Counted from the stretch's first letter, positions 8,881-18,380 are shown. The stretch: 64,000 nucleotides of DNA from Clostridiaceae bacterium (GCA_012729635.1 JAAYCT010000030.1:20930-84929); one strand, 5' to 3'. The notes: generated from the sequence alone by a model not told the origin. Translations and numbers: made by a program.

Positions 8881-10989
8881 ATGTACGATCATGAGCCTTG
8901 CAGGAAGAAAGCGGAAGACCTCGTCGGACTCATGACCGTAGAGGAACGAATCGATCAACTGACATATCATGCCCCTTCCGTCGAACGATTGGGTGTACCG
9001 TCTTTCAATTACTGGAATGAAGCCCTTCACGGAGTGGCACGGGGCGGGACCGCCACGGTTTTTCCGCAAGCCATCGGGCTGGCCGCTACTTTTGATGATG
9101 AATTGCTAAAAAGAATTGCCGACGTGATCGCGACCGAAGCACGGGCTCGATTCAATGAGTTTTCAAAGCGCGGAGACCGGGACATGTACAAAGGACTTTC
9201 TTTCTGGTCACCGAATGTCAATATTTTTCGGGATCCCCGTTGGGGCAGAGGACACGAAACGTACGGAGAAGACCCTTTTCTGACTTCACGTATGGGTGTT
9301 GCTTTCATTCGAGGACTGCAAGGTGAAGGCAAAACAATGAAGGCAGCGGCTTGCGCAAAACACTTTGCCGTTCACAGCGGACCGGAGGTTATTCGCCACT
9401 TTTTTGATGCCGTCGTTTCCGAAAAAGATATGAGGGAAACCTATTTGCCGGCATTTGAGTCGTGTGTTTGCGAGGCGCAAGTCGAGTCCGTGATGGGTGC
9501 GTACAATCGGGTGAACGGAGAGCCCTGTTGCGGCAGCCGAAGCCTGTTGAGGAATATTTTAAGGGGTGAATGGGGATTTCAGGGACATGTTGTTTCCGAT
9601 TGTTGGGCACTCCGGGATTTTCATGAACATCATCGGGTTACCAAAACCCCGGTCGAATCCGCCGCGTTGGCGATGGATGCCGGATGCGACTTGAATTGCG
9701 GAAACACATACCTTCATTTGAAAAGCGCTTGGTTACAAGGGCTGGTTTCGGACGACCAAATCACCGAGTCGGCGGTGCGCCTGTTTACCATGCGTTTCAA
9801 GTTGGGGCTTTTCGAGGAAACCGAATTCGATTCGATTCCGTATGAGAAAGTAGAGTGTGACGAACACATAAGTCTTTCGGTTCGCGCCGCCGAGGAGTCC
9901 GTGGTTCTTCTGAAAAACGACGGAATTCTTCCTCTTGACCCCGATACGATCCGGACAATCGGTATCATCGGACCGAACGCGAACAGCAGGCGTGCATTGG
10001 TCGGTAATTACTACGGAACATCATCCCGTTACGTGACTCCTCTGGAAGGAATTCAGGATTATCTGAAAGGAAAGGTGCGCGTGTTGTATTCTGTCGGCTG
10101 CGCGCTTTCGGCGGATCGTACCGAGGATCTGGCCATGGCCGGCGATCGAATCGCCGAAGCCTGTACGGTTGCGGAAAAAAGTGACATCGTTATCCTTTTT
10201 TTGGGATTGGACGAATCCTTGGAAGGCGAGGAAATGGATACCGGAAACAACGTAGGATCCGGCGATAAATCAGATATAAATCTCCCTTTCGTGCAACGGG
10301 ATCTGCTCAAGAGGATTACACAAACCGGGAAACCGGTAATCCTTTGTGTACTGGCGGGCAGCTGTCTTGATCTGCTTGAACCGAATCGGGAATGCAACGC
10401 GATATTGCAGGCCTGGTATCCGGGTGCCCGCGGAGGAGAGGCGATTGCAAACATTCTTTTCGGACGTGTGAATCCGAGCGGAAAACTACCCGTTACCTTT
10501 TATTCCGGCCAAAATACCCTGCCGGACTTTACGGATTATTCCATGGTCGGCAGAACCTATCGATATATAACCGATCAGCCCCTTTATCCTTTCGGTTACG
10601 GATTGACTTACGGGAAACTGATTCCGGTGCGTGCGAAGACGGATCATCGCATTCCCGAGAGCGGTTCTTTTTCCGTCTCGGTGACTATCAGAAATGATTT
10701 CGATCGGGAAATCAATGAGGTGCTTCAAATCTACGCCAAGCCGGCGGAGAGCCGATTCGCGCCACCGAACCCGGTGCTGGTCGCTTTTCGAAGAGTGCAA
10801 ATCGCGCACCGCTCGACCGAAGAGAAGGATATCACTGTTTCGACGAATACTCTAACCGTTGTCGATGAGTCCGGAATGCGCATTCGGCCCGATTCGGACT
10901 GGATTTTATATGTTGGATTCTCCCAACCGGATGAACGAAGCTGCGAGCTTCTCGGAACAAGACCGATTGAGCTTCGAATAGAAAAGTGA
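8881..10989 (+). CDS. Glycoside hydrolase family 3, probable beta-xylosidase/beta-glucosidase
   Basis: A 702-residue GH3 enzyme without a signal peptide, so it acts on imported oligosaccharides in the cytoplasm. The N-terminal barrel contains YWNEALHGVAR, FWSPNVNIFRDPRWGRG, the KHFAVHSGPE loop and VVSDCWAL, in which D240 is the predicted nucleophile. The second alpha/beta domain follows (~350-560), with LFLGLDESLEGEEMD, and a fibronectin III-like C-terminal domain (~590-695). Length and domain order are typical of the bacterial beta-glucosidase/beta-xylosidase branch. The next two genes are xylose isomerase and xylulokinase, which favours xylo-oligosaccharides as substrate; GH3 specificity cannot be read from motifs alone. 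Confidence 0.9.
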   Translation: MYDHEPCRKKAEDLVGLMTVEERIDQLTYHAPSVERLGVPSFNYWNEALHGVARGGTATVFPQAIGLAATFDDELLKRIADVIATEARARFNEFSKRGDRDMYKGLSFWSPNVNIFRDPRWGRGHETYGEDPFLTSRMGVAFIRGLQGEGKTMKAAACAKHFAVHSGPEVIRHFFDAVVSEKDMRETYLPAFESCVCEAQVESVMGAYNRVNGEPCCGSRSLLRNILRGEWGFQGHVVSDCWALRDFHEHHRVTKTPVESAALAMDAGCDLNCGNTYLHLKSAWLQGLVSDDQITESAVRLFTMRFKLGLFEETEFDSIPYEKVECDEHISLSVRAAEESVVLLKNDGILPLDPDTIRTIGIIGPNANSRRALVGNYYGTSSRYVTPLEGIQDYLKGKVRVLYSVGCALSADRTEDLAMAGDRIAEACTVAEKSDIVILFLGLDESLEGEEMDTGNNVGSGDKSDINLPFVQRDLLKRITQTGKPVILCVLAGSCLDLLEPNRECNAILQAWYPGARGGEAIANILFGRVNPSGKLPVTFYSGQNTLPDFTDYSMVGRTYRYITDQPLYPFGYGLTYGKLIPVRAKTDHRIPESGSFSVSVTIRNDFDREINEVLQIYAKPAESRFAPPNPVLVAFRRVQIAHRSTEEKDITVSTNTLTVVDESGMRIRPDSDWILYVGFSQPDERSCELLGTRPIELRIEK

Positions 10990-11027
10990 ATTTTTCCTGA
11001 ATTATTTCTATATCGACGTTTTGTTTA

Positions 11028-11054
11028 TTGACATAAGCGCTAAAGGAATGTAAT
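11028..11054 (+). promoter_or_regulatory. Candidate promoter of the xylA-xylB operon
   Basis: A perfect TTGACA (11028-11033) is followed 15 bases later by TGTAAT (11049-11054), five of six matches to the -10 box. The spacer is two bases shorter than ideal. The predicted transcription start falls just before the palindrome at 11067. Confidence 0.6.
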
Positions 11055-11066
11055 CTGTAAGTAACA

Positions 11067-11086
11067 TGTCGTGCTCGAGCACGACA
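11067..11086. promoter_or_regulatory. Perfect 20-bp palindromic operator of the xylose operon
   Basis: TGTCGTGCTC/GAGCACGACA is a perfect palindrome with no spacer. It sits just downstream of the predicted transcription start and about 150 bases before xylA. The position suits a repressor that blocks transcription without inducer. No XylR, LacI or ROK regulator gene is visible nearby, so the binding protein is unknown. Confidence 0.65.
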
Positions 11087-11235
11087 AGGAAAAAACGGGT
11101 TCCCGCCAAGTGAGTTCTTTTGCAAAACCAATTTTGCATAATCGAATTTAATGCTACTACTTGAAAAGATTCGTGAACCGACGGGCACCGAAATAACCGG
11201 ACAAGGCAATATGCCACAGAAAGGAAGGAAACAAT

Positions 11236-12552
11236 ATGAGTGAATTCTATCCGACCATCCCGAAAATTCGATATGAGGGAAGCAAGAGCAAAAACCCGCT
11301 CGCATTCCGTTTTTATAATCCGGAAGAGGTGATTGCCGGGAAAACGATGCGAGATCATCTGAAGTTTGCCATGTCCTACTGGCATACGATGTGTGCCGAA
11401 GGGACGGATATGTTTGGATCCGGAACCATCAACAAGAAATTTGGAGCGGTCGATGTGATGGAGGTTGCCAAGAACAAGGCAAAAGCATCTTTTGAGCTTA
11501 TGGATAAGCTTGATATCGATTATTTCTGTTTTCATGACCGGGATATCGCTCCGGAAGGCGACACGCTTGCAGAGAGCAATGAAAGACTGGATGAAATCGC
11601 GAATCTGATCGAAGAACTGATGAAGAAATACAATAAGAAGCTTTTGTGGGGTACGGCGAATCTTTTCTCGAACAAGCGATACATGAACGGTGCCGGAACC
11701 TCCTGTGAAGCGGATGTTTTCGCTTTTGCGGCAGCACAGGTCAAGAAGGCGCTTGAAATCACCGTCCGTCTCGGCGGCGAAGGCTATGTTTTCTGGGGCG
11801 GTCGCGAAGGCTACGAAACACTCCTGAACACCGACATGGCTTTGGAGCAGGACAATATGGCCAAACTGATGAGAATGGCCGTGGATTACGCGAGGAGTAT
11901 CGGATTTACCGGAGATTTCTACATTGAGCCCAAGCCCAAGGAGCCGATGAAGCACCAATACGACTTTGACGTATCCACCGTAATTGCCTTTTTGCGTAAA
12001 TACGGACTGGATAAGGACTTCAAGATGAACGTCGAGGCGAATCACGCAACATTGGCGATGCACACCTTCCAGCACGAGCTCAGAGTGGCTTCCGTTAACG
12101 GTATGTTCGGATCGGTCGACGCAAACCGCGGTGACCTGTTACTCGGATGGGATACGGACCAATTTCCCACGGATGTTTATGATTGTACGTTCGCAATGTA
12201 CGAAATCATCAAGGCCGGCGGTTTTACCAAGGGCGGATTGAACTTCGACGCGAAGGCCAGACGTGCATCCAATGCGCCGGAAGATGTTTTCTACAGCTAC
12301 ATTTCCGGAATGGACGCTTTTGCCCTCGGCCTGAAGATGGCATATAAAATGATTGATGACGGAAGAATCGAAGGATTCGTTAAGGATCGTTATTCCAGTT
12401 TCAAAACCGGAATCGGGGCGATGATTGTCTCCGGAAACGCGGATATGGTCAAGCTTGAAGAGTACGCGCTCGCCAAGGGCGATGTTCAAGCATTGAGCGG
12501 TCGTCAGGAGTATCTTGAGAGCATCGTGAACGATATTCTTTTCGGACAGTAA
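11236..12552 (+). CDS. xylA: Xylose isomerase (class II)
   Basis: A 438-residue enzyme converting D-xylose to D-xylulose, a divalent-metal TIM-barrel acting in the cytoplasm as a tetramer. Clear family stretches are [12 protein letters not shown] (catalytic His and Asp), [64 protein letters not shown] and [17 protein letters not shown], which supply the metal ligands. Length matches the long class II enzymes of Clostridia. The ATG is preceded by AAAGGAAGG. It is followed after 26 bases by xylulokinase and preceded by a GH3 enzyme, making a compact xylose-use operon under the palindromic operator. Confidence 0.97.
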   Translation: MSEFYPTIPKIRYEGSKSKNPLAFRFYNPEEVIAGKTMRDHLKFAMSYWHTMCAEGTDMFGSGTINKKFGAVDVMEVAKNKAKASFELMDKLDIDYFCFHDRDIAPEGDTLAESNERLDEIANLIEELMKKYNKKLLWGTANLFSNKRYMNGAGTSCEADVFAFAAAQVKKALEITVRLGGEGYVFWGGREGYETLLNTDMALEQDNMAKLMRMAVDYARSIGFTGDFYIEPKPKEPMKHQYDFDVSTVIAFLRKYGLDKDFKMNVEANHATLAMHTFQHELRVASVNGMFGSVDANRGDLLLGWDTDQFPTDVYDCTFAMYEIIKAGGFTKGGLNFDAKARRASNAPEDVFYSYISGMDAFALGLKMAYKMIDDGRIEGFVKDRYSSFKTGIGAMIVSGNADMVKLEEYALAKGDVQALSGRQEYLESIVNDILFGQ

Positions 12553-12578
12553 TCAAGAAAATCACGGAGGGAATTACG

Positions 12579-14099
12579 ATGGCTTTTCTGATCGGCATTG
12601 ATATCGGGACTTCCGGGACAAAAACGGTCTTGTTCGACGAGACCGGCAAGACCATTTCTCAAGCCACCATCGAGTATCCTATGGCTCAGCCGCAAAACGG
12701 CTGGGCCGAACAGGATCCCGAGGATTGGTGGAATGCGGTTGTCGGCACGGTACAGAGAGTTCTTGCCGATTCCGGAGCGGATGCGGGGGAGATTCGAGGA
12801 ATCGGTCTTTCCGGACAAATGCACGGCTTGGTGATGCTGGATGAATCGGATCGGGTAATCCGCCCTTCCATCATTTGGTGTGACCAGAGAACCGCCAGGG
12901 AATGCGAGCAGATTACGGAACGGGTCGGTGCGAAGCGCCTGATAGAAATTACGGCGAATCCCGCACTTACCGGGTTTACGGCATCGAAGATTCTTTGGGT
13001 TCGCAACAATGAACCGGAAAACTTCGAAAAGTGCAAAAGCATCCTTCTTCCGAAGGATTATATACGACTTCGTTTGACCGGCGAGCGGGCGACGGAGGTT
13101 TCGGATGCTTCCGGAATGCAGTTGTTGGATATCGGGAAGCGAGCATGGTCCGATGAGGTGCTCGAGAAACTTTCGATTGACCGGGCACTGCTTGCTCCGG
13201 TGTATGAGTCGCCGGAGATTACGGGCGGTATATCGGAATCGGCGGCCGGACTGACCGGACTTCGGGCGGGAACTCCCGTTGTCGGCGGCGCGGGAGATAA
13301 TGCCGCGGCCGCGGTCGGAACCGGCGTCGTTTCGGACGGACAGTCGTTTACAACAATCGGTAGTTCCGGAGTCGTGTATGCTCATACCTCTCAAATGCAT
13401 ATTGATCCGGCAGGCAGAGTTCATACATTCTGCTGTGCGGTTCCCGGACAGTGGCACGTCATGGGTGTTACCCAGGGCGCCGGTCTTTCCCTGAAATGGT
13501 TCAGGGATCAGTATCTGGGCGAGGTGATTTCCACGGCCGAACTGATGGGTGTGAGTCCGTACTATCTGATGGATCAGATGGCGGAAAAAATACCGATCGG
13601 ATCCAACCGTCTGCTATTTCTCCCATACCTGATGGGAGAGCGTACGCCGCATCTCGATCCTTTTGCACGAGGCGTTTTCTTCGGTCTCTCCGGAGTTCAC
13701 GGCAAGAAAGAAATGATCCGGGCCATTATGGAAGGCGTTTCCTTTTCGCTGAAGGATTGCCTTGAAGTCATCAAGGGCATGGACATTTCCGTGAATATTA
13801 TGCGCGCGTGCGGCGGTGGATCCGGACCGTTCTGGCGACAGATGCTCGCGGATGTTTACGGATGCGATGTGGAGACGACCGATTCCGCACAGGGACCGGC
13901 GCTCGGGGTGGCTCTTTTGGCGGGAGCGGGGACCGGAGTTTACTCGGATGTTCGTGAAGCCTGCGATGTCGCAATTCACACACGGAGTACGAATGCTCCG
14001 GGAAAAAGAGCAAACGAAGAATACGCGAAATACTACGCTCTTTACCGCGAATTATACCCGAACCTGAAAGCATCCTTTCACAGATTGTCCGATCTGTAA
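12579..14099 (+). CDS. xylB: Xylulokinase
   Basis: A 506-residue FGGY-family sugar kinase that phosphorylates D-xylulose for the pentose phosphate pathway. The N-terminal ATPase fold starts with LIGIDIGTSGTKTVLFD. GLSGQMHGLVMLDE and PSIIWCDQRT are XylB-specific substrate-site segments, and MRACGGGSGPFWRQMLADVYG is the C-terminal FGGY nucleotide-binding signature. Length is typical. Its ribosome site (CGGAGGGA) lies in the 26-base gap after xylA, so both are on one transcript. A strong terminator follows. Confidence 0.96.
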   Translation: MAFLIGIDIGTSGTKTVLFDETGKTISQATIEYPMAQPQNGWAEQDPEDWWNAVVGTVQRVLADSGADAGEIRGIGLSGQMHGLVMLDESDRVIRPSIIWCDQRTARECEQITERVGAKRLIEITANPALTGFTASKILWVRNNEPENFEKCKSILLPKDYIRLRLTGERATEVSDASGMQLLDIGKRAWSDEVLEKLSIDRALLAPVYESPEITGGISESAAGLTGLRAGTPVVGGAGDNAAAAVGTGVVSDGQSFTTIGSSGVVYAHTSQMHIDPAGRVHTFCCAVPGQWHVMGVTQGAGLSLKWFRDQYLGEVISTAELMGVSPYYLMDQMAEKIPIGSNRLLFLPYLMGERTPHLDPFARGVFFGLSGVHGKKEMIRAIMEGVSFSLKDCLEVIKGMDISVNIMRACGGGSGPFWRQMLADVYGCDVETTDSAQGPALGVALLAGAGTGVYSDVREACDVAIHTRSTNAPGKRANEEYAKYYALYRELYPNLKASFHRLSDL

Positions 14100-14118
14100 C
14101 GGATCACGAATCATCTCC

Positions 14119-14149
14119 AAAGAGCCGTCAAATCTGACGGCTCTTTTTT
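14119..14149 (+). terminator. Rho-independent terminator of the xylose operon
   Basis: AAAGAGCCGTCA, a four-base loop, TGACGGCTCTTT and a run of T residues, 20 bases after xylB stops. Confidence 0.92.
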
Positions 14150-14200
14150 TGAGGATATTTTTGAATGGACATGGTTTCAGACCGAGTATATAACGATTTC

Positions 14201-15091
14201 CTAATGTTGCTGCTTCCAAAATTTTTCTCTGAGTCGGTACAGCAAAAAGTAAGTTCCGAAAGAAATAAGATAAGCAAAAAGTAATGCTACCCAATAATAG
14301 AGGGTCAGACGATATGAACTCAGGAAGTCTCGAGTCTGAAGAAACGCATTGGTCAGTGTAAGATTCGGAAGATTCGTAAAGAATAAAAAGGCGTAAGAAA
14401 AATGATTGACAAAATAGATCATGATAATGGTAATCGGAGCGGAAAAAATGGCGGATCTTCTTCGTGTTGCGCCCGATAACAACAAAAACCCCCAATAAGA
14501 CCCGCAGGAAATAATGACAGCCAAAAAAACGCGGGAGGAGACATTGGCATGGACCTCAGGCGTCTGAACCAGAAATCCATCATTGCTTGCGATGGATGAG
14601 ATAAACCACGCGATGACTCCCGGAATCGCCCCGAGAAACGAACCCAGAATTCCCATGCCGACACTCGGCTTTGGTGGTTCGGGTATGATGTGCGGAAGTG
14701 ATTCCGGTATTTGTTCAATGATGGTTTTCTCGTCGGTGGAGTCCGTCGCAATATCCGCGGACGAAAGGTATTCCGTAATCTGATCCGTAATTTCTCGAAT
14801 TCTGCGAACCCAACCTGTGTTTGAGGGAATGATGACAATGATTTCATTGCCCTCGAACAATAAACTGTAATTGACCCGCGAAAAATTCGACGCCAGCTTC
14901 GTATCCAGTCCGGTGCGGGTATCCTCATCCAGCTTCAGGACACGGACCCGAAGTAAAGCTCGTGAAAGATGAGTCTGGACTTCGACGTAAACGAAATAGT
15001 CATTATTCCTCCCGGCGAAGTACGTCGACTCAATGTTGCGAAGTCCCGTAGTGTCAATGATCTCTTTTACAAGAGAGGAAGTTAGATTCAT
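14201..15091 (-). CDS. Membrane protein of unknown function
   Basis: A 296-residue protein that I do not recognise. About residues 1-145 are soluble, with a possible small alpha/beta domain containing ALLRVRVLKLDED and NYSLLFEGNEIIVIIPS, then a charged and proline-rich hinge (PEPPKPS). About residues 146-290 form four or five membrane helices, starting with GSFLGAIPGVIAWFISSIA and ending KFWKQQH. It stands alone, convergent with the xylose operon and divergent from hsp20. A soluble-then-membrane layout suggests a regulatory or scaffold role, but nothing specific can be claimed. Confidence 0.75.
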   Translation of the reverse strand: MNLTSSLVKEIIDTTGLRNIESTYFAGRNNDYFVYVEVQTHLSRALLRVRVLKLDEDTRTGLDTKLASNFSRVNYSLLFEGNEIIVIIPSNTGWVRRIREITDQITEYLSSADIATDSTDEKTIIEQIPESLPHIIPEPPKPSVGMGILGSFLGAIPGVIAWFISSIASNDGFLVQTPEVHANVSSRVFLAVIISCGSYWGFLLLSGATRRRSAIFSAPITIIMIYFVNHFSYAFLFFTNLPNLTLTNAFLQTRDFLSSYRLTLYYWVALLFAYLISFGTYFLLYRLREKFWKQQH

Positions 15092-15418
15092 CCAATGTCC
15101 CTTCCTGTTTCTGTCGGGTAAGTTCTACTCATTATTTTATCAGTGAGCGCAAATAAATACAATAAATTTTATATTTTAGAGTGTTTTGCAAAAATTCAAA
15201 TCAGCTCTTCTTGTGAAGAAAAAAGGGCGTACAAGCGTCCTTGCCGTAAGATTCTTTTTTGAAACGAAGGTGAAATACCACTATTTTGATTCACATATTT
15301 TTTTCAATTACGACATAAAAAGATGATGAAAATGACCCGGGAAATGTCAATAATAAAAGTGAATTAGCAGTCACAACATAAGAGTGCTAAAACGAAAAAC
15401 AGAAAGGAGTTGTTTGAA
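15092..15418. other. AT-rich divergent intergenic region, 327 bases
   Basis: This gap lies between a membrane-protein gene on the minus strand and hsp20 on the plus strand. It is much richer in A and T than its surroundings, with T runs near 15296-15308. Apart from the CIRCE element and the hsp20 ribosome site at its right end I see no gene, RNA motif or terminator in it. Confidence 0.7.
15364..15390. promoter_or_regulatory. CIRCE element (HrcA operator) upstream of hsp20
   Basis: TTAGCAGTC, a nine-base spacer, then GAGTGCTAA. The known CIRCE consensus is TTAGCACTC-N9-GAGTGCTAA, so 17 of 18 arm bases match and the spacer is exact. It lies 28 bases before the hsp20 start, in the 5' leader, the usual place for HrcA repression of heat-shock genes. 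Confidence 0.9.
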
Positions 15419-15865
15419 ATGGCAGGATTGGTCCCTTTTAACCGTAAGAATACGGGCGCAATGAGCACGGGTTTTGATGATTTTCAGAACATGCTGGATG
15501 ACTTTTTCACGGATGGTTGGCCGATTCGCAGAAGTCTTGCCGCAGACACCTTCAAAGTTGATGTGGAGGATCGAGGCAATGAATATTCGGTTGAGGCCGA
15601 GCTTCCCGGCGTGGAGAAGAAAGACATCACGATTCAAATGGAAGAAAAGCGATTAACCATCTCGGTGAAGAAATCGGACGAGGTCGAAGAGAAAAAGAAG
15701 AACTATATTCACAAAGAGCGTCGTTACTGCTCGATGTCAAGGAATATTTTTCTCGCGGACGCTTCGTCGGAAGGAATTAAGGCGAAACTTACGGACGGTG
15801 TGCTGTCTGTGACCGTTCCCAAGAGAGAGTCCGAGGCATCCGGACAGACGATCGAGATCGAATAA
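15419..15865 (+). CDS. hsp20: Hsp20 small heat-shock protein
   Basis: A 148-residue ATP-independent holdase chaperone. The alpha-crystallin domain spans about residues 40-140, with TFKVDVEDRGNEYSVEAELPG, VEKKDITIQMEEKRLTIS and the C-terminal strand motif AKLTDGVLSVTVPK, a hallmark of the family. The ATG at 15419 is preferred over a TTG at 15410 because AAAGGAG ends one base before the TTG, leaving no spacing for it. Transcription is probably repressed by HrcA through the CIRCE element just upstream. No hrcA, groE or dnaK gene is in the window. The gene has its own terminator. Confidence 0.95.
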   Translation: MAGLVPFNRKNTGAMSTGFDDFQNMLDDFFTDGWPIRRSLAADTFKVDVEDRGNEYSVEAELPGVEKKDITIQMEEKRLTISVKKSDEVEEKKKNYIHKERRYCSMSRNIFLADASSEGIKAKLTDGVLSVTVPKRESEASGQTIEIE

Positions 15866-15907
15866 CCGAACGAAGACATGCGGAACGTTTTCCCGTGTCC
15901 TAAAAAT

Positions 15908-15940
15908 GAGCCGTCGCGATTTATCGCGGCGGCTTTTTAA
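15908..15940 (+). terminator. Rho-independent terminator of hsp20
   Basis: GCCGTCGCGA, a TTTA loop and TCGCGGCGGC (one G-T pair), followed by five T residues, 45 bases after the hsp20 stop. Confidence 0.9.
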
Positions 15941-16014
15941 GATGAATGGTCAAAAACCCGACCGGTTCCGAATCAAACCATTCAATCCATTCGATATATC
16001 GGGCGGACGATGGA

Positions 16015-16683
16015 TCAGAAGTGAAGTCGTCGACGCAGCTCGCTCTTTACGGCCTTGTCACCGAAGATAAACGTTCCCAAAAGGCTTAAGGCGGACAGGG
16101 ATGTTGAAATAATGACGAAGATCGGATTATCGGAGATGTTAATCAGGTACAAAAGTAAAGGAACGAATCCCAGAAGAGCAATAACAAACTGATACAGCAT
16201 ATAATTCCGCCAGTTCATACGGTTAATAAGGATTACGATAACGACCGCAACGTCGGCTGTTGAAAAAATGCTCGGGATTACGAAATCGACGGACCAGCCG
16301 CGATAACCCAGCAGGTAATCAATCAGTACGATAAAAATGGAACCGAGAAACGATTGTACCAGAATTTTTGAAGCGACGTTGATGTGATTCGCGACGGAGT
16401 GGGAGATGACGGCCCACAGATAAAGAATTCCGGCTACCGTAATCAATGACCAGAGAAAGCCGTCATAGGTAATAAAGTTGATGAAAAGAGAGGCGGAGCC
16501 GACAATGACGGAGAGAAATATCAGAAGTCTTTTTAAGAAATGGTACTGTTTACTGTCAATTTCGGGAGTCGGGAAAGCATTTTGCGATGCCGGACCTCGC
16601 GGTTCGCTCAGAACGGACTTGCAAAGCGGACAGACATCGGTGGAGTCCGTAACACGGACGTGACATTTAATGCAGGTTTTCAT
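16015..16683 (-). CDS. Zinc-ribbon membrane protein (DUF6320-like)
   Basis: A 222-residue protein starting with a four-cysteine zinc ribbon (CIKCHVRVTDSTDVCPLC, residues 4-21), followed after a polar linker by about six membrane helices between residues 48 and 205. The layout matches proteins that I recall as DUF6320, often found beside alcohol-acetyltransferase-like genes, as here. The start is the ATG at 16683 because the protein then begins right at the ribbon (MKTCIKC); a longer frame adds 22 residues with no motif. It overlaps the end of the upstream acyltransferase-like gene by 17 bases, implying translational coupling and a shared task. The task itself is unknown. Confidence 0.8.
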   Translation of the reverse strand: MKTCIKCHVRVTDSTDVCPLCKSVLSEPRGPASQNAFPTPEIDSKQYHFLKRLLIFLSVIVGSASLFINFITYDGFLWSLITVAGILYLWAVISHSVANHINVASKILVQSFLGSIFIVLIDYLLGYRGWSVDFVIPSIFSTADVAVVIVILINRMNWRNYMLYQFVIALLGFVPLLLYLINISDNPIFVIISTSLSALSLLGTFIFGDKAVKSELRRRLHF

Positions 16684-17965
16684 AATATGCTCCGTTGGTT
16701 TCGATGGTGATCGTAAGGCCGTCCTCCGACATTTTTCGGAAAAAGGCACGTTGCAGATAGGTATCGCTCAGGACGGAGATGAATGTGACATTCAATGTTC
16801 GTTCATAGGAGGCGACGGAGCATTTCACGGCTTCCGAGCTGCTCGCCCCCAAAAGCAGGCCGATGCCCGAGATGAAAGGCTTGTAGCGATCGGGAACTTT
16901 GAAGCGTCCGATATTGGTTAAAGTGATGGTATTGGCTCTTGCGGAGCGTATATAGCTGATTTTCAAAAAAATGTTCTTGATGAAAAGAGGGATAAACCGG
17001 ATATACATTTTTTTAACGAAGGAAACGTTGTATGCGATTTTGGAGGCAAAATAATCTTGTGTCAACATCTCCGAAAACTGATTTTTTGTATATTCGAGGA
17101 TTTCCTCGAAGGTGTGGTCGTCACGTTCGACTCGAAATACGATCGGGATGACCGAGAAGAAATTCATCGTCGAAGTTGAGTTGAAATAAGGGCGAAGATT
17201 CACCGGAACGGAAACGGTAATCGGACGCTTATGCAGTTGACCGGTATAATATTCCCGATAGATACTAAAGATCATGACAGCGGTCAGGTATTGGGTGATG
17301 GTCACTCCTTTGTCCCGGCATAACGCAACGATTTCTTTAATCGAAATCGAACCGATGATAATACCCTTAGTATATATGGGGAATTTCTCCCCCTTGATTT
17401 CAAAAGCTCGCTCCGTGCTGTATGCTTTGGGATTTTTATTGGAAAAGTTCTTCAGATAGCTGTCTTCTATATCCGAGAAGACATCGACGACGGGTTGATC
17501 CGGAAGTGGATCTCCGTCTCTAATAAAAAGCTGGATATCAATGTACCGGCGAACCAGCTCCTTCAAAAAATCGACGGCCCCCGTTCCGTCCGTAATCACG
17601 TGAAAAACCTCAAGATTGATTCGTTCCTTAAAATAAGTTACGCGAAACAGATAATGATTGTTCTGAGCGGGAACGAAATAAGAGCACGGGTTCGGCATTT
17701 CGGGAGCGACCAGGCAGGGCCGGTCATTCGCCTCGAAATAATACCAGAAAAACCCGTGACGTAATCGCACCTTGAAACTGCCAAAACGCGGAAGTGTTTG
17801 GTCCAGAGCCTGTTGAAGGATATCCGGATTGACTTCTTCCTTAAGGATCACGCTGATTCGGTAAATGCTTGTATAGTTTCGATTGGCGACGACCGGAAAA
17901 ATATTGGCGGTATTATCCAGTCGGTGCCATTTCGCTTCCGGTATCGACTTTCCGATATTGCTCAC
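16667..17965 (-). CDS. Condensation/alcohol acetyltransferase-like protein
   Basis: A 432-residue protein of the CoA-dependent acyltransferase superfamily (condensation, PapA, alcohol acetyltransferase group). The catalytic HxxxDG motif is present as HVITDG (H122-G127), in VFHVITDGTGAVDFLKELV, and the N-terminal KWHRLDNTANIFP segment is typical of this branch. The DFGWG motif of plant BAHD enzymes is not seen. Such enzymes move an acyl group from CoA or a carrier to an alcohol or amine; donor and acceptor are unknown. The likely start is a GTG at 17965 after AGAAGG. A promoter is present upstream. Its 3' end overlaps the zinc-ribbon membrane gene, so the two form an operon. Confidence 0.82.
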   Translation of the reverse strand: MSNIGKSIPEAKWHRLDNTANIFPVVANRNYTSIYRISVILKEEVNPDILQQALDQTLPRFGSFKVRLRHGFFWYYFEANDRPCLVAPEMPNPCSYFVPAQNNHYLFRVTYFKERINLEVFHVITDGTGAVDFLKELVRRYIDIQLFIRDGDPLPDQPVVDVFSDIEDSYLKNFSNKNPKAYSTERAFEIKGEKFPIYTKGIIIGSISIKEIVALCRDKGVTITQYLTAVMIFSIYREYYTGQLHKRPITVSVPVNLRPYFNSTSTMNFFSVIPIVFRVERDDHTFEEILEYTKNQFSEMLTQDYFASKIAYNVSFVKKMYIRFIPLFIKNIFLKISYIRSARANTITLTNIGRFKVPDRYKPFISGIGLLLGASSSEAVKCSVASYERTLNVTFISVLSDTYLQRAFFRKMSEDGLTITIETNGAYYENLH

Positions 17966-17988
17966 ACACCTTCTATTTTTATCCTTTT

Positions 17989-18017
17989 ATTATGCAACAA
18001 ATCATACCGAAAACCAA
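17989..18017 (-). promoter_or_regulatory. Promoter of the acyltransferase/zinc-ribbon operon
   Basis: Read on the minus strand, TTGGTT (18017-18012) is followed by a 17-base spacer and CATAAT (17994-17989), 23 bases before the GTG start. Confidence 0.6.
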
Positions 18018-18380
18018 CAGTTGACGAAAGGAGACCTTCCTTTCTTTTCGTGAAATGGAATCGATGGTGCACCCGATATCGTTTGCCGGTGTTTTTGGCC
18101 GTATCAAACCATAGGGACATCATTTCACAATTTACAGAGCGAATGAGAAGTCTCGGATCTGTACCGTGAAAAGGATTACTTAACTCGGGTTTTCCGAACG
18201 AAAAAGGCGCGCATGAGGCAGGGATCGGGGATGACCGGATCGTGCAGACACCCTTTATAGTAGTTCCTTCGCATTGCCCCGCTCCCGGGTCGGCATTTTT
18301 CCTGTGTTTCACAGATGGATGATTGACCCGAAAGGAAACGACGGAACGAAAAGAATATTACAAAAGGTAGGGAAAACATA

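Noticed and set aside
11008..12075. A 355-codon minus-strand open frame
   Set aside because: It is antisense to xylA, which has full family support; the frame is open because of the codon use of xylA.
12504..13457. A 317-codon minus-strand open frame
   Set aside because: Antisense to xylB, no start signal, no recognisable motif.
17962..18312. A 116-codon minus-strand frame in the gap before the PstS-like gene
   Set aside because: No ribosome site, atypical composition, and it covers the acyltransferase promoter.
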